In this document: one piece after another, positions 38,515 through 46,773 of the stretch | How the letters are laid out: every line of letters starts with the position of its first letter | Numbering within the stretch: the stretch's first letter is position 1 | From: Vogesella sp. LIG4 | GTDB lineage: Bacteria > Pseudomonadota > Gammaproteobacteria > Burkholderiales > Chromobacteriaceae | Direction: 5' to 3' | DNA length: 64,000 nucleotides | NCBI RefSeq assembly: GCF_900090205.1 | Contig: NZ_LT607802.1 | Span: 1,651,215-1,715,214 of the forward strand | The notes under the pieces: model-generated | What the model was told of the DNA's origin: nothing | Database searches by the model: none | Seen by the model: the letters and a program-made list of their open reading frames with translations, nothing else | Made by a program: the position numbers and the translations under genes

Positions 38515-38547
38515 GCACCCTCCGGGTTGGCCGCAAGGCGGCGGGGG

Positions 38548-39027
38548 TCAATCAAGCAGCTTATCCAGCTGCGTCTCGTTGTACACGGTAATGCCATGCG
38601 CGCTCAGCAGCGCGGCGGTGACGCCTTGGCCCTCCACCAGCTGGCCGTCGAAGCGGCCGCTGTAGTGCTGCAGATTGCCGCAGGACGGGCTGTTGGCCTT
38701 CAGCAGCGCCAGCCGGCAGTGCTGTTCCTGCGCCAGTTGCAGCGCCAGCTGCGCGCCGGCGATAAATTCGGCGCTGACATCGCCGCCGGCCGCGGTGCGC
38801 ACCGTGGCGGCCTGGCGCAGCACGGCATGGCCGTCGCCACCGGCCAGTTCCGCCGGCGGGCGCGGCGTGGGCAGGCCTCCGGCCACTTCCGGGCAGATGA
38901 CGACCAAACGATAGCGTGCGGCCAACGTTTCGCGCAGTGTGACCGGCAGGCCCTTGCTGTGGCCGTCGTAGCGAACCGGCTGGCCCAGCAGGCAGGCGCT
39001 GACCAGCAGGGTGGGGCGTTGGTTCAT
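38548..39027 (-). CDS. DUF523 family protein
   Basis: 159-aa protein with the family marks SACLLGQPVRYDG (residues 10-22), VICPEVAGGLPTPRPPAE, and LLKANSPSCGNLQHYSG. Cys and Ser-Pro-Ser-Cys-Gly look like a metal or active site. Function unknown. Overlaps the MocR gene by four bases (ATGA) and is made with it. Confidence 0.88.
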   Translation of the reverse strand: MNQRPTLLVSACLLGQPVRYDGHSKGLPVTLRETLAARYRLVVICPEVAGGLPTPRPPAELAGGDGHAVLRQAATVRTAAGGDVSAEFIAGAQLALQLAQEQHCRLALLKANSPSCGNLQHYSGRFDGQLVEGQGVTAALLSAHGITVYNETQLDKLLD

Positions 39028-40505
39028 GCTTGCTCCTTGCTATTCAATACTTGTGCCATTACCGCCACGCCGTGGCGGATGGCCGCTTCGTCCACGCCGG
39101 CATAGCCCAGCACGAAGCCACGCTGCTGCGGCGCGGCCAGGTAGTGGCGGCTCAGCGGCCGCAGCCATACCTGCTGCCGCGCGGCGGCGGCGGACAGCGC
39201 GTCCTCGTCGCAATCCGGCGGCAGTGTGGCCACCAGGTGCAGGCCGGCCTCACCGGGCGACAGCGCCAGGTGCTCGGCGCCGCTGGCGGCCAGCGCGCTG
39301 CGCAGGCAGTGCTGGCGCTCGCGGTACAGCTCGCGCATGCGCCGCACGTGGCGTGCGAACAGCCCGCTGCTGAAGAATTCGGCCAGCGCGGCCTGCACCG
39401 GCAGCGGCCCTTCGCGATACAGCCGCGCATTGCAGCCGCGGAACGGGTCGATCAGCGCATCCGGCACCACCAGGTAGCCCACGCGCAGGCCGGGGTACAT
39501 CACCTTGGCCAGGGTGCCGACGTAGATCACCCGCTCGTCCTGCGCCAGGCCCTGCAGCGCCGGCTGCGGCTGGCTCACGTAGCGGAATTCGCTGTCGTAG
39601 TCGTCCTCGATGATCCAGGCGCCGTGCTGCTGCGCGGCGGCCAGCAGCGCGAGCCGGCGCGGCAGGCTCATCACCACGCCGCTGGGGTACTGGTGCGAGG
39701 GCGTGGTGTAGATCAGCTTTGGCGGGCGCGCATCGGCCACCAGCGCCGGGTTCAGGCCGTCGTGGTCCACCGGCGCCGGCACCAGCTGCAGCGCCGCGCC
39801 GCGCATGGCGGCATGGGCGCCGACGTAGCCCGGCTCCTCCACCCAGGCCACGTCGCCGGGGTCGGCCAGCAGCCGTGCGGCCAACTCCAGCGCCTGCTGC
39901 GCGCCCTGGGTGACGATGATCTGCTCCGGCCGGCAGCGCACGCCGCGCGACAGTTGCAGGTAGTCGGCCAGCGCCTCGCGCAGCGCCGGCAGGCCGCCGC
40001 CTGCGCAGTAGCACAGGTCTTCCGCGGTGGCGCGGCGCTGCTGCCGCGACAGCAGCTGCTGCCAGGCATGGTGCGGAAACTGGCGGATCTCCGGCACGCC
40101 GGGCGCGAAGGCGCCGAACAGCCCCACCGGCAGGCCGCTGGTGGCGAACAGTTCATGGCCGCGCTGCGACAGCCCCAGCGGCTGGCCGCGCGCCGGGGCG
40201 GGTTGCTCCGGTGCCGGCGGGGCGAACAGCCGGGTGACGTAGCTGCCGCTGCCGGCGCGGGTGGCGATATAGCCTTCCGCCTGCAGCTGCTCGTAGGCGT
40301 CCAGCACCGTGTTGCGGCCCAGGCCCAGGCTGCGCGCCAGGTCGCGGCTGGCCGGCAGGCGGCTGTCGCCGGCCAGGCGGCCGCTGCCTATCCATTGCCG
40401 CAGCAGGCGTGCCAGCTGCCGCGACAGCCCTTCCTTGCCGTCGCGCGCCAGCGCTGCCTGCAGCGCATCGATGATCCACAGTTCCTGCTTGCGGCTGTCC
40501 GGCAA
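39024..40505 (-). CDS. MocR/PdxR-type regulator (GntR HTH + aminotransferase fold)
   Basis: 493-aa regulator. N-terminal GntR-type HTH (ASRDLARSLGLGRNTVLDAYEQLQAEGYI, about 50-78), a linker rich in Pro/Ala/Gln, then a fold-I aminotransferase domain with PLP-binding Lys in YVGTLAKVMYPGLRVGYLV (about 335) and IIEDDYDSEFRY. Relatives control PLP, GABA or taurine genes. It is divergent from the rhodanese gene (97-nt gap) and overlaps DUF523, so it may govern one or both. Codons at 39876-39885 and in DUF523 (38917) carry the word. Confidence 0.88.
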   Translation of the reverse strand: MPDSRKQELWIIDALQAALARDGKEGLSRQLARLLRQWIGSGRLAGDSRLPASRDLARSLGLGRNTVLDAYEQLQAEGYIATRAGSGSYVTRLFAPPAPEQPAPARGQPLGLSQRGHELFATSGLPVGLFGAFAPGVPEIRQFPHHAWQQLLSRQQRRATAEDLCYCAGGGLPALREALADYLQLSRGVRCRPEQIIVTQGAQQALELAARLLADPGDVAWVEEPGYVGAHAAMRGAALQLVPAPVDHDGLNPALVADARPPKLIYTTPSHQYPSGVVMSLPRRLALLAAAQQHGAWIIEDDYDSEFRYVSQPQPALQGLAQDERVIYVGTLAKVMYPGLRVGYLVVPDALIDPFRGCNARLYREGPLPVQAALAEFFSSGLFARHVRRMRELYRERQHCLRSALAASGAEHLALSPGEAGLHLVATLPPDCDEDALSAAAARQQVWLRPLSRHYLAAPQQRGFVLGYAGVDEAAIRHGVAVMAQVLNSKEQA

Positions 40506-40532
40506 AGTGGTTCCCTTTCGTGCTGATGATCT

Positions 40533-40549
40533 GGCCCTGTTGCAGGGCC
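40533..40549. promoter_or_regulatory. Dyad in the MocR/rhodanese divergent gap
   Basis: GGCCCTG (40533-40539) TTG CAGGGCC (40543-40549), a perfect 7-3-7 dyad 54 nt before the rhodanese start; a possible operator for the MocR protein. Confidence 0.35.
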
Positions 40550-40602
40550 GCCTGTCTTTTTACCATCAATGCCATCGTGATGTCTGTACAGGAGAACATG
40601 GT

Positions 40603-41004
40603 ATGGATCAGCTTGCCTTTTACCGCGCCAAACTGGCGTACGAGATCGACAGCTGGGATGTGGCGGAACAGCAGAAGCAGGGCAAGCCGCTGCTGCTGGT
40701 GGATGGCCGCTCGCCGGCTGCCTACGCCGCCGAAACCCTGCCCGGCGCCATCAATCTGCCGCATCGCGGCATTACTGCCGACAGCACCGCGCAGCTGCCG
40801 CGCGATGTGCTGCTGGTTACCTTCTGCGACGGCATCGGCTGCAACGCTTCCACCAAGACCGCGCTGAAGCTGGCCGAGCTGGGCTTTAGCGTGAAGGAGC
40901 TGCAGGGCGGGGTGGACTGGTGGAAGCGCGACGGCTACCCCACGGTAGCGGGCGGCGCCAGCTGCGATATCAACACGGCGGCCGATTGCGGCTGCGGAGG
41001 CTGA
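40603..41004 (+). CDS. Rhodanese-like sulfurtransferase
   Basis: 133-aa single-domain rhodanese. The likely catalytic Cys is in TFCDGIGCNASTKTALKLAELG (about residues 75-88), where a Cys follows VTF and another follows GIG, and the domain ends LQGGVDWWKRDGYP. The C-terminal tail CDINTAADCGCGG adds three Cys. An AGGAG site (40591) precedes the ATG. It is followed by the GNAT gene after 3 nt, so they form an operon divergent from the MocR gene. Confidence 0.85.
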   Translation: MDQLAFYRAKLAYEIDSWDVAEQQKQGKPLLLVDGRSPAAYAAETLPGAINLPHRGITADSTAQLPRDVLLVTFCDGIGCNASTKTALKLAELGFSVKELQGGVDWWKRDGYPTVAGGASCDINTAADCGCGG

Positions 41005-41007
41005 AAC

Positions 41008-42180
41008 ATGAGCATGCAATACGATCAATACGACCGCCCGCTGGGCGTGACGGTGGACAACTGGCAGGGCGCCACGCCGCCGCAGCGCATCACCCTGCAG
41101 GGGCGCTATTGCCGGATGGAGCCGTTCAGCCAGGCGCAGCATGGCGCCGGCTTGCGCGCGGCGCTGGAGCTGGACGTGGAGGGCCGCGACTGGGCCTACC
41201 TGATGCCGCGTCCGCAGAACGATGCCGACTGGAGCAGCTGGTTCGGCATGATGGAAGACAGCCGCGACCCGTTGTTCTTCGCCATCGTCGATCAGGCCAG
41301 CGGCCAGGCCATCGGCAGCTGCAGCTACCTGCGCATCGACCCGGCCGGCGGGGTGATCGAAGTGGGCTGGCTGCGCTTCTCGCCGCTGCTGCAGCGCACC
41401 GCCGCCGCCACCGAGGCGATGTACCTGCTGATGCGCCAGGCTTTCGACTGGGGCTACCGCCGCTACGAGTGGAAGTGCAATGCGCTGAATACGCCGTCGA
41501 TGCGCGCCGCGCCGCGGCTGGGCTTCACTTACGAAGGCATCTTCCGCCAGGCGCGGGTGAACTGGGGCCTGAACCGCGACACCGCCTGGTTCAGCCTGCT
41601 GGACAGCGAATGGCCGGCCAATCGCGCCGCCATGGAGGCGTGGCTGGATGCGGCCAACTTCGATGCCGAGGGCAGGCAGCGCCGCAGCCTGGACGAGTGC
41701 CGCCGCGCGCTGGCTGCCGCCACCGGCCAGCACGGCGTACGGCTGGCCACGCTGGCCGATCTGCCACAGCTGGCTGAACTGTTCGACGGCTACCGCCAGT
41801 TCTACGGCCGCCACGACGATGCCGCCACCTCGCATGATTTCATCCGCCAGCGGCTGGTGCAGGGCGATTCCACCATCCTGGTGTATGAGCAGGATGGCGC
41901 GCTGCAGGGCTTCACCCAGCTCTACCCGCTGTACACCTCGGTAGCCGCGGCGCCGGCCTGCCTGCTCAACGATCTGTTCGTGGCGCCCACCGCGCGCCGC
42001 GGCGGGGTTGGCCGCAAGCTGCTGGCTGCCGCCGGCGAGCTGGCGCTGGCGCGCGGCCTGGCGCGGCTGGAGCTGGCCACCGCGCATGACAACCTTACCG
42101 CGCAGGCGCTGTACGAGAGCATGGGCTGGCAGCGCGAAACCCAGTTCTATCGCTACCGGCTGCCGCTGCCGCAGCGATAA
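41008..42180 (+). CDS. Fused double GNAT acetyltransferase
   Basis: 390-aa protein with two GNAT folds. N-terminal half (about 1-225) is RimJ/RimL-like (EVGWLRFSPLLQRTAAATEAMYLLMRQAFD, KCNALNTPSMRAAPRLGF, EGIFRQARV); C-terminal half (about 235-390) is a separate GNAT with LNDLFVAPTARRGGVGRKLLAAA, the acetyl-CoA loop, and YESMGWQRETQFYRY. Substrates unknown. The dispersed word at 42007-42016 encodes VGR of the CoA loop. Coupled to the rhodanese gene. Confidence 0.82.
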   Translation: MSMQYDQYDRPLGVTVDNWQGATPPQRITLQGRYCRMEPFSQAQHGAGLRAALELDVEGRDWAYLMPRPQNDADWSSWFGMMEDSRDPLFFAIVDQASGQAIGSCSYLRIDPAGGVIEVGWLRFSPLLQRTAAATEAMYLLMRQAFDWGYRRYEWKCNALNTPSMRAAPRLGFTYEGIFRQARVNWGLNRDTAWFSLLDSEWPANRAAMEAWLDAANFDAEGRQRRSLDECRRALAAATGQHGVRLATLADLPQLAELFDGYRQFYGRHDDAATSHDFIRQRLVQGDSTILVYEQDGALQGFTQLYPLYTSVAAAPACLLNDLFVAPTARRGGVGRKLLAAAGELALARGLARLELATAHDNLTAQALYESMGWQRETQFYRYRLPLPQR

Positions 42181-42250
42181 GAGCACACCATACGGCGGCG
42201 TCGGGGTAGAATACCCAGTTGTTTTACGAGGCAGCCTCGACGTCAGCCGT

Positions 42251-43687
42251 ATGAAATCGCACCCCCGCAATGCCCGCATCAAGGGCGACCCTTTCGTTCC
42301 CAGTCGTTTCGTCTTCGGCGATGCCGTGGAAGAACAAGGCCTGGAGCCGTACGAGTATGTGATCCATACCGAAGCCCCGGCCTTTGTCTGCCGGCTGGTG
42401 GGCATGGATCAGACCCCGTTCGACGGTCGCGACAAGGAAGGCTTTGCCAGCGCGGTGCTGTACGACGAGCGCGACAACCTCACCCATTACGTCACCAATA
42501 CCGGCTTTCGCCTGTTCGACTTCAATTTCTGGGGCGACATCCCCACCGCCGCCGAGCTGCAGAAAATCTGCGACGAGGCCATGGTGGTGTACCAGCGCCT
42601 GCAGAAAGCCTATGCCGAGCGCGAAGTGGCGCCCAAGGAGCGTGACTTCCGCGTGCTGCCCACCGAACCGCTGCCGCCGGCCGAACGCCAGCGCCGCATC
42701 GGCGAGCTGAGCAGCGTGGCGGCCGAGGCGCTGGCCAACCCGATCAAGAAAATGCAGCTGCCGGCGCTGGTGCAGCAGGCGCTGCTGGGCGGCGACCAGG
42801 CGGTGTTCACCGAGGCGCAGCTGGCGCTTTCCGCGCAGCCGGAAGCACGCGAGCTGCTGCTGGGCATGGCGCGCGACAATATCGCCTTCCCCGAAGTGAT
42901 GCGCCCGGACGGCACCGTGGTGTCCTACGAGCTGTGGGCGCTGCCGCTGATCTTCTCGCGGGCGCAGGGCGGCTTCTGGTGGCACTTCCCGCTGCTGGAG
43001 CGGGTGGAGCCGGTACTGGCCGATGCGCTGCAGCTGCCGGAAAACACCGTGCTGTGGCTGTCGCCCACCATTTTCAGCTCCGACATGCTGGCCGAGCGTT
43101 CCTGCCAGTCGCTGGTGCACCTGGCGGCGGTGATGGACGCCGGCTGCGACCTGGCGCCGCAGGAAGTGGAAGCTGCGCGCGCCACCTACCAGGCCGCCAG
43201 CAAGACGGTGGAGCCGCAGCTGATCCTGTGCTGGCTGCCCTTCATCGTGGAGCGCGGCAAGCTGGACATGGACCGTGTGCGCAGCCATGCGCGCCCGGCG
43301 CTGGATGCCGCCATGCCGCTGGTACAGCAGGCGCTGGCCGGCGAGATGACCTTCGGCGAGGCCGAGCTGTTCGCACCGCTGCCGTGGTGGGAAGCGTTGG
43401 CCGCAGGCGTGCACGCCTACAACCGCAAGCGCTTGGGGCTGAGCGTGGCGGTGGCCACCGGCGTCAACGGCAAGGCCGAAGGGCTGGAGGCGGTGGCGGA
43501 ATACCTGCCGGAGCACCAGGCCTACGAGGTACAGCTGCAAGCGCGCGACGGCAGCCCGCTGGGGCGTACGCCGTGGCTGCTGGTGCCGGACCTGGCACCC
43601 AGCCGCATCCAGGCCTGGCATGAGCTGTCGGAATGCCTGCGCGCCGCCGGTATTGCGCTGCGCGAACAGGCGCCGCGCTTCCATTGA
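42251..43687 (+). CDS. Protein of unknown function (478 aa)
   Basis: 478-aa, soluble, acidic protein. I do not recognise it. Visible parts: an N-terminal RNARIKGDPFVPSRFVFGDAVEEQG, a helix-rich middle with AEREVAPKERDFRVLPTEPLPP, a FWWHFPLLERVEPVLADAL stretch, and a C-terminal RAWHEL-type ending. No signal peptide or membrane helix. Start at 42251 (MKSHPRNARIKG) follows the GNAT gene by 70 nt. It sits between the GNAT operon and siaA. The word at 43396-43405 lies in it as TTG GCC GCA. Confidence 0.7.
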   Translation: MKSHPRNARIKGDPFVPSRFVFGDAVEEQGLEPYEYVIHTEAPAFVCRLVGMDQTPFDGRDKEGFASAVLYDERDNLTHYVTNTGFRLFDFNFWGDIPTAAELQKICDEAMVVYQRLQKAYAEREVAPKERDFRVLPTEPLPPAERQRRIGELSSVAAEALANPIKKMQLPALVQQALLGGDQAVFTEAQLALSAQPEARELLLGMARDNIAFPEVMRPDGTVVSYELWALPLIFSRAQGGFWWHFPLLERVEPVLADALQLPENTVLWLSPTIFSSDMLAERSCQSLVHLAAVMDAGCDLAPQEVEAARATYQAASKTVEPQLILCWLPFIVERGKLDMDRVRSHARPALDAAMPLVQQALAGEMTFGEAELFAPLPWWEALAAGVHAYNRKRLGLSVAVATGVNGKAEGLEAVAEYLPEHQAYEVQLQARDGSPLGRTPWLLVPDLAPSRIQAWHELSECLRAAGIALREQAPRFH

Positions 43688-43714
43688 TTACGCGCTATTT
43701 TCTATAGTTTGAAT

Positions 43715-43748
43715 TTGTAAATCCCACGCATTTTTTACAAGGGATTTA
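43715..43748. promoter_or_regulatory. AT-rich leader of siaA with competing hairpins
   Basis: TTGTAAA (43715-43721) can pair with TTTACAA (43734-43740), or TAAATCCC (43718-43725) with GGGATTTA (43741-43748); the two overlap and exclude each other. It lies 71 nt before the siaA start, in a 131-nt gap without a gene. Confidence 0.35.
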
Positions 43749-43818
43749 TATTGGCATTGTCCTGCCAACAGGCAGGCTGCATAATTGCCGGCCTGCTGTT
43801 ACGCGACCGAGGCAAGGC

Positions 43819-45804
43819 ATGGCATTACTGGGGCTACGAGGCAAATCCCTGCTGGCATTGTTGCTGGCCTGCTTGATCGCCCTGGTGCCGGCGGCACTGA
43901 TAGGCTGGCAGGTGCTGGACAGCATCCGCAACCATTTCGGCGAAGCCTTCGTGCGCAACAGTACCTTGCTGCAGCGCGAACGCATCTTCGCGCCGGTTTC
44001 GCGCGAACTGGCGCTGTCGCGGCGCCTGGCCGACTCGGTGCTCAGCCGCCAGTTCCTGCGCGACGAAGCCAACTCCGGCAAACGCGCGCAATTCTTCGAG
44101 GAAGCCGAAGGCTACCGCCGCGACTTCCGCGACCATTCCTATTTCCTGATCAGCAACCAGAGCCTGGGCTACTACTTCAACGACAGCAAGGCCCTGCACA
44201 GCGAGGCGCCGCGCTACAGCCTGAGCAGCAGCAAGGCCGATGACAACTGGTATTTCGCCACCCTGCGCGACCCGCGGCCATTCAACATCAACGTCAACTA
44301 CGACCGCGAACTGAAGGCCACCAAGGCGTGGATCAATGTCATCGTGCAGGACGGCGACCGCCGCATCGGCCTGGCCGGCACCGGCATCACGCTGACTTCC
44401 TTCCTGGACGACTTCATCCGCCAGCGCGAGGCCGGCGTCACGCCGATGATCCTGGACCGCACCGGCGCCATCCAGGCGCATCCGGATTCGCGCCTGATCT
44501 CCCTCAACTCGGTGGGGCAGAAGCAAAACGCCGACAACGGCCTGCAGCGGCTGCTGGACACGGCGGGCGCCAGCGCGTTGCAGCAGGCGATGCATGCCGG
44601 CGCAGCCCGCCCCGGCGAGGTGCGCACCTTCTGGGCGCAGCTGGACGGCAAGCACCAGCTGCTGGCACTGAGCTTCATTCCGGAGCTGGGCTGGTACGTG
44701 GTGACCGCAGTGGACCTCAACGTGGCGCAGGTGCTGAATGGCCCGTGGCTGACCCCGGCGCTGATCGCGCTGGCGGTACTGTTGGCCGCATTGCTGCTGG
44801 GCTTTGCCTGGACGGTGGAGCGCCTGGTGCTGCGTCCGATCAGCCAGCTGCGCCGCTCGGCGCAGGCAATGGCTGCCGGCCAGTACGAAGTGGCGCTGCC
44901 GGCCGAGCGTGATGACGAGATCGGTGAACTCAGCGCCGCCTTCGGCGTGATGGCGCACAAGGTGCGCAGCCACACCACCGAACTGGAACAGCGCGTGCGC
45001 GAGCGCACCCGCGAGCTGGAAGAAGCCAATCGCCAGATGGCGGCGGCGCACAAGAAGATCGACGACTCCATCGACTACGCCAGCCTGATCCAGCGCGCCA
45101 TGCTGCCGGATCGCCAGCTGGTGCAGGCGCTGGGCGCCAAGCACGCGGTACTGTGGCACCCGCGCGACGTGGTGGGCGGCGATTTCTATGTCTATCGCGC
45201 CGGCGAGCAGCACTGCTTGTTCGGCGTGGTGGATTGCGCCGGCCACGGCGTACCGGGCGCGCTGATGACCATGCTGGCACATGCCGCCATCGACCAGGCC
45301 ATCAGCGATATCGGCATGGAAGACCCGGCTGCCATCCTGGCGCGCTGCGACCGCATCCTGCGCAGCATGCGCCGCGACGATGCCAACGGGCAGATGCTGG
45401 CCACCAATATGGACGTAGGGCTGGCATTTGTTGATCTGACTACAAGACAGGTGACCTTTGCCGGTGCCAAGATTGCGCTGTACTACAGCGACGGCGGCGA
45501 GGTGGCGGAGCTGCGCGGTGCGCGCCGCGCCATCGGCGACAAGCGCGTGGGCGAGTACCACAACGCCACGCTGCCGCTGCAGGTTGGCCGCAGCTTCTAC
45601 ATGACCACCGACGGCTTCCTCGACCAGGCCGGTGGCGAGCAGGGCTTCGGCTTTGGCAATAGCCGTTTTATCGATATGATCCGCAGCCATGCCGGCGTGC
45701 CACTGACCGAGCAGGGCGAGGCGTTCCGCGCCACCCTGGCCGCTTACCAAGGCGGGCACGCCCAACGAGACGACATTACCTTGCTGTGTTTCCGCTTTGA
45801 CTGA
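43819..45804 (+). CDS. siaA: SiaA-like membrane PP2C phosphatase
   Basis: In Pseudomonas aeruginosa SiaA dephosphorylates SiaC and so turns on c-di-GMP synthesis and aggregation. The 661-aa protein has a membrane helix at 10-35, a periplasmic sensory (dCache-like) domain of about 270 residues, a second helix (about 310-330), HAMP, a coiled coil and a SpoIIE/PP2C domain with RDVVGGDFY, VVDCAGHGVPGALMTML and QRDDITLLCFRFD carrying the metal Asp. First gene of siaABCD. LLAALLL at 44777-44795 and VGRS at 45583-45592 carry the dispersed word. Confidence 0.88.
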   Translation: MALLGLRGKSLLALLLACLIALVPAALIGWQVLDSIRNHFGEAFVRNSTLLQRERIFAPVSRELALSRRLADSVLSRQFLRDEANSGKRAQFFEEAEGYRRDFRDHSYFLISNQSLGYYFNDSKALHSEAPRYSLSSSKADDNWYFATLRDPRPFNINVNYDRELKATKAWINVIVQDGDRRIGLAGTGITLTSFLDDFIRQREAGVTPMILDRTGAIQAHPDSRLISLNSVGQKQNADNGLQRLLDTAGASALQQAMHAGAARPGEVRTFWAQLDGKHQLLALSFIPELGWYVVTAVDLNVAQVLNGPWLTPALIALAVLLAALLLGFAWTVERLVLRPISQLRRSAQAMAAGQYEVALPAERDDEIGELSAAFGVMAHKVRSHTTELEQRVRERTRELEEANRQMAAAHKKIDDSIDYASLIQRAMLPDRQLVQALGAKHAVLWHPRDVVGGDFYVYRAGEQHCLFGVVDCAGHGVPGALMTMLAHAAIDQAISDIGMEDPAAILARCDRILRSMRRDDANGQMLATNMDVGLAFVDLTTRQVTFAGAKIALYYSDGGEVAELRGARRAIGDKRVGEYHNATLPLQVGRSFYMTTDGFLDQAGGEQGFGFGNSRFIDMIRSHAGVPLTEQGEAFRATLAAYQGGHAQRDDITLLCFRFD

Positions 45805-45825
45805 AGCCCACCCAGGAGAGCCACT

Positions 45826-46368
45826 ATGGAATCGCTAGACCTGTTCGGCATGCGCGAGAGCTTCAACCGGCAGCAGATCATGCTGTGCTTCAACGGCCCG
45901 ATTTCGCGCAGCCTGATCGAGGAAATCGGCAATGCGCTGCGCAACTACCTGCTGGCGGACCATGCCCACCCGTCGTCGGCCATGGACGTGTTCGGCGTCT
46001 ACATCGAGCTGACGCAGAACATTCGCCACTACAGCCAGCAGCAAGGCTGGAGCGAGCAGGATTCCACCGCCACCGTGGTGGTGGCGCGCGATGCCGAAGG
46101 CCATTACGTGGTGAGCGCCGGCAACATCATTCTGCAGCGCGATGGCGAGGCACTGCTGGCGCGCATCCAGTCGCTGTCCGGCCTGGACAAGGTCGAGCTG
46201 AAAGCACGTTACAAGGAGCAGCTGCGCATGCCGCGCGAAGCCGGCACCAGCAGCGGGGCGGGCCTGGGGCTGATCGATATCGCCCGCAAGTCCAGCGCGC
46301 CGCTGCAGGCCAGCCTGCGCCAGCTGACCGATGGCCGCGCCTTTGTCAGCGTGCGCGCCGTGATCTGA
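45826..46368 (+). CDS. siaB: SiaB-like kinase of SiaC
   Basis: 180-aa protein matching SiaB of the sia operon, which phosphorylates SiaC. It has GHKL-type pieces: ELTQNIRHYSQQQG (N-box like, about 60) and SSGAGLGLIDIARKSS (about 140). It follows siaA by 21 nt with AGGAGAG before the start. The assignment rests on order and length as well as motifs. Confidence 0.82.
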   Translation: MESLDLFGMRESFNRQQIMLCFNGPISRSLIEEIGNALRNYLLADHAHPSSAMDVFGVYIELTQNIRHYSQQQGWSEQDSTATVVVARDAEGHYVVSAGNIILQRDGEALLARIQSLSGLDKVELKARYKEQLRMPREAGTSSGAGLGLIDIARKSSAPLQASLRQLTDGRAFVSVRAVI

Positions 46369-46388
46369 GTTTTTAGCGAGCATTCGTC

Positions 46389-46763
46389 ATGAATCAACTT
46401 TCCATTTCCGGCACCCAATCCTCCCCGGCCATCGAGGCCGACTGGAACAATGGCGTGCTGTCCATGCAGGGCGACTCCTACCCGGAGAACTCGTTCGAAC
46501 TGTTCCAGCAGGTCATCGACTGGGTGGACCGCTACCTGGCCGAGGCGCAGCGCCCGCTGACGCTGGAACTGCGCCTGCTGTACCTGAATACCAGCAGCAT
46601 CAAGGCAATGATGGACATCTTCGACCTGCTGGAAGAGGCGCACCGCGATGGCCGGCAGGTGGCGGTAAACTGGCGCTACGACCCGCGCAACGAGCGCGTG
46701 GCGGAACTGGCCGAGGAATTCAAGGAAGACTGTACCTTCCCGTTCGCCATCCTCAGCCACTGA
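46389..46763 (+). CDS. siaC: SiaC-like switch protein (DUF1987)
   Basis: 124-aa protein; in P. aeruginosa unphosphorylated SiaC binds and activates the cyclase SiaD, and Thr68 is the site that SiaB phosphorylates. Here residue 68 is Thr in YLNTSSIKAMMDIFDLLEEA, the same number. No membrane segment. Sits between siaB and siaD with 20- and 10-nt gaps. Confidence 0.85.
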   Translation: MNQLSISGTQSSPAIEADWNNGVLSMQGDSYPENSFELFQQVIDWVDRYLAEAQRPLTLELRLLYLNTSSIKAMMDIFDLLEEAHRDGRQVAVNWRYDPRNERVAELAEEFKEDCTFPFAILSH

Positions 46764-46773
46764 GGGGAGCAGC

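Noticed and set aside
43750..43800. Sigma-54 promoter before siaA
   Set aside because: The GG and GC elements are one base off the required spacing.
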